Positions 14,851-21,401 of a stretch of DNA of 27,904 nucleotides are shown piece after piece. The position numbers and the translations under genes were made by a program. The DNA is from CP2-2F sp034436235 (GTDB lineage Bacteria; Chloroflexota; Anaerolineae; Aggregatilineales; UBA2796), in NCBI GenBank assembly GCA_034436235.1, contig DAOTWB010000134.1:1-27904 (forward strand). Direction: 5' to 3'. Below the pieces are notes generated by a model, which was given only the letters and a program-made list of their open reading frames with translations, ran no database searches and was not told the origin of the DNA. The stretch's first letter is position 1. Every line of letters starts with the position of its first letter.

Positions 14851-16068
14851 CTAGAAGCAAGTTGACCAAGCGCGCAGCGCGCTGCGCTTGACGGCATAGC
14901 GCTGCACTTCCTGTCCGCTCGGCAGGACGATCTGTAAGTGTGGCGTCACTTTGCCTTCAGGCACAAATAGCCGCGCAAGGCGAGCGCCATCAGGCGACCA
15001 CAGAAAAGCGTTCGCCTGACCGCGCGGCAGCAGCTGCAACGCGCCATCTCGCTGTGCCACATAGACTCGCCGTTCCACTGAGAGCGCTACAGCCGCGCCT
15101 TCAGCAGCGATTGCGAATAGATCAGGCTTCAGGCGCACAGTGCGCGGCAATTGGATAATCACGCGATGCACGCCGCTGCTCGGATCGGCTGAGCCGATCA
15201 GCCAGTGTCCTGCGCGCCTGCCAACATACGCCAACTGACCATCTGCCTGCCAGCTCAGCCCATGAAATGTATCTAAGCCGCTCAGCTCGTGCAGCGCGCT
15301 GCCGTCAGTATGCGCGATCAACAGGCGCGTCGCCGACTCGACGCCGTTCAGGACTGCCACATAGCGTCCGTCAGGCGACCAGTACCAGCGGAAGAATGTG
15401 TTGTCCGTGAGCAAATGCTGCGCATTGCGTCCGTCTACGTCCATCAGGTCGAGCGCAACTGCTTTGGGCGAGAGCCGATACGGCACCAAGACGCGCTTTC
15501 GTCTGCCGCCATAGGTATCGCTGGTGAACTGACCGCCGATCCAAACGCGGCGGCGGATCACTTCGTATGTCCGACTCTCTAAATCGAAGGCGAGCAGCGT
15601 CGCGTAATTCTCGCCTTGCCGTCGCTCGATCAGCGCGGCGCGCCTGCCATCTGCCGACCAGCCGACGAAGCGATGATTAACGTTCGGCGTGATGATGTGC
15701 GCACCATCGGCGCGCAAGATGCCATAGAAGCCATTGGCGTTGCTCTCGATCACGGCGGCGTTGCGATCAGGCGCGGCGTGAATGCGGCTATCGGCGGGCA
15801 GATCGGGCAGATCAGCAGCGCTCAGCTCAGCCAACTGAAAGATGCCGCTCGGCTGCTCAGCGCGATATCTGAGCTGCGCGCTCGGGCGATAATCGCGCAC
15901 GAACGCGCCACTGTGCCAATCCAGAACGGCGGCGCGCGATTGCCAATCGGCAAAGTGTAGACAGGCATAGTCAGGCGCCGCGAGCGCCTGCGCAGCGCCG
16001 CGCAAGGCGCTCAGCAAGCCTGCGCACATGAGCGCGCACAAGATGCCGATATGCAAGAGCTTCCTCAT
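14851..16068 (-). CDS. Secreted PD40/TolB-like beta-propeller protein
   Basis: A 405-residue exported protein. The signal peptide is MRKLLHIGILCALMCAGLL, with likely cleavage in the AQALAA region. The mature part has blade repeats ending in S-P/A-D-G motifs: GWSADGRRAAL, YWSPDGRYVAVL, SWQADGQLAYV and LWSPDGARLARL. These are typical of WD40-like PD40 propellers, which act in protein binding rather than catalysis, although some family members are hydrolases fused to other domains. No enzyme domain is visible. The ATG at 16068 fits the signal peptide; a TTG at 16086 is unlikely because it would fall upstream of the -10 box. No Shine-Dalgarno is seen before the ATG. Partner or substrate unknown. 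Confidence 0.85.
   Translation of the reverse strand: MRKLLHIGILCALMCAGLLSALRGAAQALAAPDYACLHFADWQSRAAVLDWHSGAFVRDYRPSAQLRYRAEQPSGIFQLAELSAADLPDLPADSRIHAAPDRNAAVIESNANGFYGILRADGAHIITPNVNHRFVGWSADGRRAALIERRQGENYATLLAFDLESRTYEVIRRRVWIGGQFTSDTYGGRRKRVLVPYRLSPKAVALDLMDVDGRNAQHLLTDNTFFRWYWSPDGRYVAVLNGVESATRLLIAHTDGSALHELSGLDTFHGLSWQADGQLAYVGRRAGHWLIGSADPSSGVHRVIIQLPRTVRLKPDLFAIAAEGAAVALSVERRVYVAQRDGALQLLPRGQANAFLWSPDGARLARLFVPEGKVTPHLQIVLPSGQEVQRYAVKRSALRAWSTCF
14872..14887. terminator. GC palindrome at the oppB / beta-propeller junction
   Basis: GCGCAGCG/CGCTGCGC is a perfect 16-bp palindrome that can fold as a 6-bp hairpin. The outer repeat CAAGCGC/GCGCTTG (14867-14873 and 14884-14890) gives an alternative fold. 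It lies 23 bp after the oppB stop and within the 3' end of the opposite gene. There is no T-run, so a role in ending both convergent transcripts is only plausible. Confidence 0.35.
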
Positions 16069-16074
16069 AGCGTC

Positions 16075-16120
16075 AGTATAGCACAACTTGCCGTCAGGAG
16101 CGCCTGAAGCGTGTTACAAT
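16075..16120. promoter_or_regulatory. Divergent promoter region, beta-propeller gene and SDR gene
   Basis: On the minus strand TATACT (16080-16075) is followed by six bases and then the ATG of the propeller gene at 16068, so the predicted transcript would start at the ATG itself. On the plus strand TACAAT (16115-16120) is a good -10 for the SDR gene; its start site would be near 16127. The -35 boxes are weak on both sides (TTGCCG at 16088-16093 is 21 bp from TACAAT). Confidence 0.5.
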
Positions 16121-16150
16121 GCTGGGCGCAAGAAGGACTTATCTGACAGT

Positions 16151-17164
16151 ATGCAGACTCATCCGACAATTTTCGTGACAGGCGGCACAGGTCATTTAGG
16201 CTATGCATTGCTGCCTGCTCTGCTGCGCGCAGGTTATCAAGTGCGCGCCTTGACGCGACAACCTGAGCGGCACGCTTGGCTAGGCGCACTGAAGGGCGAT
16301 CTGCACATCGTGCGCGGCGACGTGACCGATGCAGCGCTCGTTCATGAGGCAGTGCAAAGCTGCCGCTATGTCGTCCATGCGGCGGCGAAATTCGCTTTCT
16401 GGGGAAAACGCGAGCAGTTCGAGCGCACGAACGTGGAAGGCGCGGCAAACGTGATGCGAGCGGCGCTCGCTGCGCAGGTGGAGAAGTTTGTGCATATCTC
16501 GACTGTGGTCGTGGTCGGCAAGCCGTTGGCAGGGCGCATAGTGGATGAGACACATCCGACCGATCCGACCGATCCGTACCAGCGCAGCAAGCTGCGCGCT
16601 GAGCAGTTGGCGTTGCAAGCGCAGCGCGAGTCGGGCTTGCCGGTAGTAGTGCTGCGTCCGGGCGCATTCTACGGTCCGGGCGGACGCTATGCCTTCAATC
16701 GGCTGTTCATCGAAGACGCGCTGAAAGGCATCCGCATTCAGGTGGACGGCGGCAATTACATCACGTTTCCTGTTTACGTGGGCGACGTAGCACAGGCGAT
16801 CTTGAGCGCGTTAGAGCGCGGACGCGTCGGCGAGGTCTATAATATCTGCGGCGAGACGCTCACACATCGCGAGGCGAATCGCATTGTGAGCGAAGAGGCG
16901 GGCATTTCGCCGTTCCGTCTGAATGTGCCGGGCAGCTTGATGATCCTTGTGGCGCGCCTGTGGACTGCGCTGAGCGAGTACACGCGCGTCGAGCCGTACT
17001 ATCCGCTCAATTTGCGCTCATACGTCTTCAACAATTGGCAGGTTAGCAGTGAGAAGGCGCGCCGCGAGCTTGGCTTCACGCCGATCTCGTTCCGCGAAGG
17101 CGTGCGCCTCACGCTAGAATGGTACAGTGCGCAAGGACTTTGGAAGCGGACAAAGCGCATATGA
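16151..17164 (+). CDS. NAD(P)-dependent extended SDR (epimerase/dihydroflavonol reductase-like)
   Basis: A 337-residue extended short-chain dehydrogenase/reductase. The Rossmann dinucleotide loop is GGTGHLG (11-17), the acidic residue of the cofactor site is in GDVTD (56-60), and the serine/threonine pair STV is near 117-119. The catalytic Tyr143-x3-Lys147 is in DPYQRSK, with LRPGAFYGPGG after it. The pattern is closest to the 3-beta-HSD/dihydroflavonol-4-reductase group of NAD-dependent sugar- or steroid-type reductases; the substrate is unknown. The ATG at 16151 is chosen because the longer in-frame start would add a non-Rossmann tail. An AAGGA lies somewhat far upstream (13 bases). Its stop overlaps the ATG of the next gene, so the two are translationally coupled. 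Confidence 0.88.
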   Translation: MQTHPTIFVTGGTGHLGYALLPALLRAGYQVRALTRQPERHAWLGALKGDLHIVRGDVTDAALVHEAVQSCRYVVHAAAKFAFWGKREQFERTNVEGAANVMRAALAAQVEKFVHISTVVVVGKPLAGRIVDETHPTDPTDPYQRSKLRAEQLALQAQRESGLPVVVLRPGAFYGPGGRYAFNRLFIEDALKGIRIQVDGGNYITFPVYVGDVAQAILSALERGRVGEVYNICGETLTHREANRIVSEEAGISPFRLNVPGSLMILVARLWTALSEYTRVEPYYPLNLRSYVFNNWQVSSEKARRELGFTPISFREGVRLTLEWYSAQGLWKRTKRI

Positions 17165-17616
17165 GCGAAGGCAGGCGACGTTACCGTCCATTAGGCTTGA
17201 TGATCGCGATTGCGGCGACGGCAGTTGGCTATGGCTTGCTGCCGATGCTGCCGCTGATCTTGATGGTGTGGTCAGGTGTGACGCAGCGCTTGGTCGGCAT
17301 AGATTTCATCGGCGGCGGCGTCGGCTGGCTGGCAGTGATGCTAGGCGCGATCACGTTGATCGCCTCTATCGCAGCTTGGATCGGCAGACCGCGCGGCGTG
17401 CGCTTGTTTTTGATCGGCATGGTGTGGGTACAAGCGCTGTTCAACGGAATGCGGCTGCTCGTCAGTCTGAGCAGCGCGCCAAGCCTGCCTGAAGTAGGCG
17501 GCAATCTTTCGAATGCCACGGCGCTGCTGATCTGCCAAGTGCCGCTGCTCACGCTCATTCCGCTCTATGTGACGTGGTACTTGAATCGTGCGCCCGCTCG
17601 CCAATTCTACAATTAG
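17161..17616 (+). CDS. Four-helix membrane protein of unknown function
   Basis: A 151-residue integral membrane protein. It has a basic start (SEGRRRYRPLG) and four hydrophobic segments near 12-37, 48-72, 80-103 and 115-137. No conserved family motif is recognised. The ATG overlaps the stop of the SDR gene (ATGA), a typical coupling signal, and it overlaps the next gene by 29 bases. The start is set by this coupling; an upstream in-frame ATG at 17119 would lie deep in the SDR gene. A link to lipid or isoprenoid metabolism through the SDR gene is possible but unproven. Confidence 0.75.
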   Translation: MSEGRRRYRPLGLMIAIAATAVGYGLLPMLPLILMVWSGVTQRLVGIDFIGGGVGWLAVMLGAITLIASIAAWIGRPRGVRLFLIGMVWVQALFNGMRLLVSLSSAPSLPEVGGNLSNATALLICQVPLLTLIPLYVTWYLNRAPARQFYN

Positions 17617-18376
17617 CGCGCTTGAGATCGGCGGCGGCGTTGTCGAGCGGACGGCGGACGGCGCACTATTGCGCTTGCCGACTGTCTCAGGGCAAGTCTA
17701 CGCCGATGCACAGCTCTATGACTACGCCGATAGGCAGCGCGCAGCCTATCCGAATCGTCCGCCGCTGCGCCTGAGCCTGCGCGCGCGTTTCTCAGGCGAG
17801 GCGGCGACGCTGCGCGGCACGGCAGGCTTCGGCTTTTGGAATCAGCCTTTCATGCCGAACCAGCGCTTGCCACGCTTGCCGCGCTACGCTTGGTTCTTCT
17901 TCGGCGCGCCGCCGCACAACATGCCGTTTGCGCTCGGCGTGCGCGGCGATGGCTTCAAGGCGGCTGTTGGCGATTTCTCGCGCCCTGCTTTTCTCGCCTT
18001 AGCGCCATTGACGCCGCTCGGCTTCGCGCTGATGCGCGCGCCTGCGCTCTATCGGCGCTTGTGGCACATCGCGCAATGCGCCATCGGCGTTGCCGAAGCG
18101 CCGCTTCAGGTCGCGTTGATGGAATGGCACGCCTATCGGCTTGAGTGGCTGCCGCACAGCGTGCATTTTTACGTGGACGACGCGCTTGTGCTGGCGACGC
18201 CTTACGCGCCGCGTCCGCCGCTCGGCTTCATCGCTTGGATTGACAATCAGTACGCGATCATCACGCCGCAAGGCGATCTGCGCTTCGGAATCGTGCCGAT
18301 TCAACAGACGCAATGGCTGGAGATCGCCGCGCTGAGCATCGCGCCGCTCACCATGCGCCATCGCGCCGATAAGTGA
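17588..18376 (+). CDS. ConA-like / GH16-related protein without visible catalytic motif
   Basis: A 262-residue protein. The segment WHAYRLEWLPHSVHFYVDD (about 181-199) is the hallmark strand pair of GH16-like concanavalin-A folds (family consensus H-x-Y-x-x-E-W-x-x-x-x-I-x-F-x-V-D). An earlier FGFWNQPF and the late LGFIAWIDNQYA fit the same fold. The GH16 catalytic E-x-D-x-x-E signature is not present, so carbohydrate binding or structural use is more likely than hydrolysis. No signal peptide is seen. The GTG start at 17588 lies inside the previous gene and has no clear Shine-Dalgarno, so the true start is uncertain. The 3' end overlaps the opposite-strand hydrolase gene by 29 bases. Confidence 0.7.
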   Translation: MRPLANSTISALEIGGGVVERTADGALLRLPTVSGQVYADAQLYDYADRQRAAYPNRPPLRLSLRARFSGEAATLRGTAGFGFWNQPFMPNQRLPRLPRYAWFFFGAPPHNMPFALGVRGDGFKAAVGDFSRPAFLALAPLTPLGFALMRAPALYRRLWHIAQCAIGVAEAPLQVALMEWHAYRLEWLPHSVHFYVDDALVLATPYAPRPPLGFIAWIDNQYAIITPQGDLRFGIVPIQQTQWLEIAALSIAPLTMRHRADK

Positions 18377-19529
18377 TGCCGATGAACTGCACAGCAGTCG
18401 GATCGAGCGCCGCTTTCGCCGCTGGATCGCCTTTGAGCGCGTGCAGGAAGAACGCCGTCGCAAAATGATTGATCAGATCGTGCGCGCGCTGCATATCCCA
18501 GACCAAATCTGAGCATTGCTCAAAGCGACCGAGCGCGATCAAGGCAGGCACGCATTGCTCGACGAAGATGTAGTGTCCTGCGTTCTCGAAAACAACCAGC
18601 GCTTTCTGCGCACTGCTGACCGACTGATAGATTGGATAGGAATCGCGCTCAGGCGGCGTCGCTTGATCCTTGCTGCCGACGATGATCATGAGCGGCACGC
18701 GCAAGGCGGCGGCGCCTGCCTCGCCGAAGGTCGGCGCGCTGCTCGGCGCTAAGGCTACTGCCGATTTGATGCGCGGATCAGCGGTCGGCGGATACAAGCC
18801 TTCAGGCGCTGCCGATAAGCCGCGCGCGCGCCAAATGACCTCTTCTGAGCGCACGAATAGGCACTGCTGCTCAGGCAGTTTGCCGCTCTCGCAGCCTTCG
18901 CGAATGGCGTTGATATTCAGCTGCGCGCCTGCTGCTGCTAGGGCAGTGTAGCCGCCGAACGAATGTCCTGTCACGCCGACCGTCTCAGCGTCAATCGCGC
19001 CGCGCAAGGTCTCATCATCCGCGTTGAGCGCGGCGGCGTACTCAATTTGGCGCAATATCTCCAGCGGACGGCGCGCAAAGCTCTCTAGGATGCTGTCAGC
19101 GCGTCCTCTCAGCAGATCGGCAAAAGTGCTGCCCGTGTGATCGGCTGCCATAACTACGAAGCCGTGCGACGCGAGATGCTCCGCATAGAAGACGGATTGA
19201 ATGCGCGCGCCGCCCAAACCGTGCGAGAAGATGAGCAGCGGATAAGGCGCGCCGCGCAGATCGGCGGGCGCGTCGCGATAGGCGCGTCCTTCGCCGATCA
19301 GCGGTCCGTACTGATAAGTCGCGCGTTGTGGCTGCCCCTGCACGCGCACGGCAGGATACCAGATCGTGATGTTCGGCAAGCCTTCCGCGCTCAGCTCGCG
19401 CGTGCCGACGGCATAGGCGCCGCGCCTGCCATACTTCGGCGCATCAGGGCGTTCGACGGCGTGCGCCGCGCTCAAGCTGCTGGCGCCGATCAGCGCGCCG
19501 AGTAATGTCAGCAAAATACGTTTGACCAT
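18348..19529 (-). CDS. Secreted alpha/beta hydrolase (PAF-acetylhydrolase/dienelactone-hydrolase-like), copy 1
   Basis: A 393-residue serine hydrolase. It has a signal peptide (KR, LLTLLGALIGASSLSAAHA, likely cleavage near residue 24). The oxyanion segment FSHGLGG is at 101-107, the nucleophile is Ser190 in GHSFGG, Asp288 lies in GSKDQATPPE, and the triad histidine is His319 in NAGHYIF. The order and spacing resemble the platelet-activating-factor acetylhydrolase/dienelactone hydrolase group that cleaves ester bonds; the real substrate is unknown. Four cysteines in the mature part (CESGKLPEQQC and CVPALIALGRFEQC) may form disulfides. GAGAAGG lies nine bases before the ATG. It is divergent from the carbinolamine dehydratase gene and is a full-length paralogue of the gene at 19862-21043. 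Confidence 0.87.
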   Translation of the reverse strand: MVKRILLTLLGALIGASSLSAAHAVERPDAPKYGRRGAYAVGTRELSAEGLPNITIWYPAVRVQGQPQRATYQYGPLIGEGRAYRDAPADLRGAPYPLLIFSHGLGGARIQSVFYAEHLASHGFVVMAADHTGSTFADLLRGRADSILESFARRPLEILRQIEYAAALNADDETLRGAIDAETVGVTGHSFGGYTALAAAGAQLNINAIREGCESGKLPEQQCLFVRSEEVIWRARGLSAAPEGLYPPTADPRIKSAVALAPSSAPTFGEAGAAALRVPLMIIVGSKDQATPPERDSYPIYQSVSSAQKALVVFENAGHYIFVEQCVPALIALGRFEQCSDLVWDMQRAHDLINHFATAFFLHALKGDPAAKAALDPTAVQFIGITYRRDGAW

Positions 19530-19608
19530 AGGTGATTTGCCTTCTCTCTTGCTATATTCTGATGTGGATCGTCATCCATACCGTCAATTTTAAGCTGAGG
19601 AACGAAAA

Positions 19609-19890
19609 ATGGCTGAAAAACTGAGCGATGCACAAGTTGCAGAGCGCCTTGCCGCGCTGAGCGGCTGGACGCTTGAGAGCGGAATGCTCACGCGCACGTT
19701 CACTTTGAAAGATTTCACGGCTGCGCTCACTTTCGTCGGCGCAATTGGACACCTGGCGGAAGCGGCAGGACATCATCCTGATATCACGATCAACTACAAT
19801 CGCGTCAAATTGGCGCTCACCACGCACGATTCAGGCGGCATCACAGAGAAGGACTTCGCCCTTGCTGCGCAGATCAACGCTTTGCCTTGA
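19609..19890 (+). CDS. 4a-hydroxytetrahydrobiopterin dehydratase (pterin-4a-carbinolamine dehydratase)
   Basis: A small enzyme of 93 residues, the usual family length. It dehydrates 4a-carbinolamine pterin to regenerate the pterin cofactor, and in some bacteria it acts as a molybdopterin or folate-related accessory protein. The active-site motif AGHHPDI is at 53-59 with His55 and His56; THD with His73 and the GGITEKD tail complete the pattern. A GAGGAA Shine-Dalgarno lies upstream of the ATG. No phenylalanine hydroxylase is visible in the window, so the cofactor partner is unknown. The next gene starts inside its 3' end (overlap of 29 bases), so the two are translationally linked. Confidence 0.92.
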   Translation: MAEKLSDAQVAERLAALSGWTLESGMLTRTFTLKDFTAALTFVGAIGHLAEAAGHHPDITINYNRVKLALTTHDSGGITEKDFALAAQINALP

Positions 19891-21043
19891 CGCGGCGCGT
19901 CTGCTGTTCTTGAGCGTCATCCTGAGCGCCCTGCTGCTGCAAACGTGGCGCGCTGCCGCGCAAACTGAGCAGCTGCCTTACGCGCAAGCAGGCGCGTATG
20001 CCGTCGGCGTGCGCATAGTCTTGATCGAGAGCGATCCGAGTCGCATCTTGAGAGGCTTTTTGTGGTATCCTGCGCAAGCCGATGCTCAGTTCGCTTACGC
20101 TGAGTACGGCTATGGCAAGCGCAGCGCGACGGCGCGTCAGAACGCGCCGCCTGCACGAGACGGCGCGCCATATCCGCTCATCATCTTCTCACACGGCTAC
20201 GGCGGCTACGCCGCACAGAGCATCTACCTGACCGAGCATCTCGCTTCGCACGGCTTCGCTGTGCTGGCGATCAATCACAACGGCAGCACGCTTGGCGATA
20301 CGGACTCAGAGACGGGTCTGACGCTTGGCTGGTATCTGCGTCCGCGCGACGTGCTGAGCCAGATCGCGTGGGCAGAAGCGCTCAACGCCGATCCGCAGAG
20401 CGACCTGTACAGCCTGTTCGATCTGGATCAAATCGGCGTGAGCGGACATTCTTACGGCGGCTATACAGCGTTAGCGGCAGCAGGCGCTCAGCTGGATTTC
20501 CGCGCGCTTGATGCACACTGCGCTCAGGCGAGAGGTATCAATTTCGCTTGCCTCGCGCAATCCGCTGAGGCGATCTTGACGCCAATCTTGCCGCAAGACG
20601 CTGAGCGCGGCACGTTGCGCCTGCCCGCCGATCCGCGCGTGGCGGCTGTGTTGGCGCTGGCGCCGTTCAACGCGCCAATCATGGGCGCGCAAGGCTTGGC
20701 TGCTGTGCGCGCGCCGACCTTCGTCATGGTTGGCACGGCGGACGACGTGACGCCGCCTGAGCGCGACGCCTATCCGATCTATGAGCAGATCGGCGCGGTC
20801 CAAAAAGCTGTGCTGAGCTTCGAAGGCGCGCAGCACCTGATCTTCTCGGATTGTATGCCGCGCCTTGCCAACATCGCACGCTGTAACGACGCCGTCTGGG
20901 AAGCGGCGCGTGCGCACGCCATTGTCAAGCACTTTGCAACCGCTTTTTTCCTCGCCACGCTCAAAGCCGATCCAGCTGCGCAGCAGGCGCTCATCGCTGC
21001 ACCTGATCTTGAGTCAGTGCGCTACCGAAGTACGTTCCGTTGA
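19862..21043 (+). CDS. Secreted alpha/beta hydrolase (PAF-acetylhydrolase/dienelactone-hydrolase-like), copy 2
   Basis: A paralogue of the hydrolase at 18348-19529 with the same length (393 residues) when read from the TTG at 19862. That start has AAGGA exactly eight bases upstream, inside the carbinolamine dehydratase gene, and yields a good signal peptide (LLFLSVILSALLLQTW, cleavage near AAAQ). Longer in-frame starts would put a polar tail before it. The triad is Ser197 in GHSYGG, Asp294 in GTADDVTPPE and His325 in EGAQHLIF; FSHGYGG forms the oxyanion hole. Shared blocks with copy 1 include AEHLASHGF/TEHLASHGF, SGHSYGGYTALAAAGAQL, TPPERD-YPIY and HFATAFFL. It is expected to be exported and to cleave an ester or lactone; the substrate is unknown. 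Confidence 0.87.
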   Translation: MLRRSTLCLDAARLLFLSVILSALLLQTWRAAAQTEQLPYAQAGAYAVGVRIVLIESDPSRILRGFLWYPAQADAQFAYAEYGYGKRSATARQNAPPARDGAPYPLIIFSHGYGGYAAQSIYLTEHLASHGFAVLAINHNGSTLGDTDSETGLTLGWYLRPRDVLSQIAWAEALNADPQSDLYSLFDLDQIGVSGHSYGGYTALAAAGAQLDFRALDAHCAQARGINFACLAQSAEAILTPILPQDAERGTLRLPADPRVAAVLALAPFNAPIMGAQGLAAVRAPTFVMVGTADDVTPPERDAYPIYEQIGAVQKAVLSFEGAQHLIFSDCMPRLANIARCNDAVWEAARAHAIVKHFATAFFLATLKADPAAQQALIAAPDLESVRYRSTFR

Positions 21044-21068
21044 ATCTCCGCGCGCTGCAGGCTCAGGC

Positions 21069-21097
21069 TTGACGCATATTGTGCAGTGTGCTAAACT
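21069..21097 (+). promoter_or_regulatory. Promoter of tRNA-Glu
   Basis: TTGACG (21069-21074) and TAAACT (21092-21097) are separated by the ideal 17 bp. The start site would be near 21104, eight bases before the mature tRNA 5' end. Transcription may continue into the metG leader. Confidence 0.7.
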
Positions 21098-21111
21098 TGC
21101 GCAAGTTCGTC

Positions 21112-21184
21112 GCCCCTATCGTCTAGAGGTCTAGGACGCGGCCCTTTCAAGGCTGAAACCGGGGTTCGAGTCCCCGTAGGGGCA
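21112..21184 (+). tRNA. tRNA-Glu (anticodon UUC)
   Basis: The 73-nt cloverleaf is complete. The acceptor stem is GCCCCTA (21112-21118) with TAGGGGC (21177-21183). The D-arm includes CGTCTAGAGGTCTAGGAC. The anticodon stem CGGCC/GGCTG encloses the loop CTTTCAA, with the anticodon TTC at 21146-21148. The T-arm is CGGGG-TTCGAGT-CCCCG, and the discriminator base is A21184. The CCA end is not encoded and must be added by the nucleotidyltransferase. One of the six GGCC sites of the window is in its anticodon stem. Confidence 0.97.
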
Positions 21185-21212
21185 TCTTTTCGCGCTTGCC
21201 GTTTGGCGCAAA

Positions 21213-21358
21213 ATGTGGCATAACTAGCCACATGAAAACAGTGACGCGCGCCCGACGAATGCCGACCGATCCCAGACAGCGCTCTCTTGCAGCACGCTGA
21301 ACGCCTGTGCTTGCCTTGTGCGCTGTCTTGTGACCGCTGAATGCCTTCGGCGGTTTTT
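21213..21358 (+). promoter_or_regulatory. Structured leader upstream of metG (candidate attenuator RNA)
   Basis: The 217-bp gap between tRNA-Glu and metG has no gene but folds extensively. Element 1 is a hairpin with ATGTGGC (21213-21219) and GCCACAT (21227-21233). Element 2 is a perfect 9-bp stem of AGACAGCGC (21274-21282) with GCGCTGTCT (21320-21328); it encloses an inner hairpin with AGCAC (21291-21295) and GTGCT (21307-21311). Element 3 is the intrinsic terminator at 21333-21358. A helix, an inner arm and a terminator before an aminoacyl-tRNA synthetase gene is the layout of an attenuation device. The T-box consensus (GGTGGNACCGC) is not present. A weak TTGCCG/CATAAC pair (21196-21224) may start it separately; otherwise it follows the tRNA promoter. 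Confidence 0.5.
21333..21358 (+). terminator. Intrinsic terminator before metG
   Basis: ACCGCTGAA (21333-21341) pairs with TTCGGCGGT (21346-21354) as a 9-bp stem with one G-U pair and the loop TGCC, followed by TTTTT and then CGTTTTC. This is the best rho-independent terminator in the window. It ends 43 bases before the metG start, so it either stops the tRNA/leader transcript or acts as an attenuator. Confidence 0.8.
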
Positions 21359-21401
21359 CGTTTTCTAAGGCGCTGCATTGCGGCTGGAAAGGAAGAAGAC
21401 C

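Noticed and set aside
21324..21358. T-box riboswitch before metG
   Set aside because: The terminator begins with ACCGC as T-box terminators do, but the upstream GGTGGN that pairs with the tRNA acceptor end is missing, so a canonical T-box is not supported.
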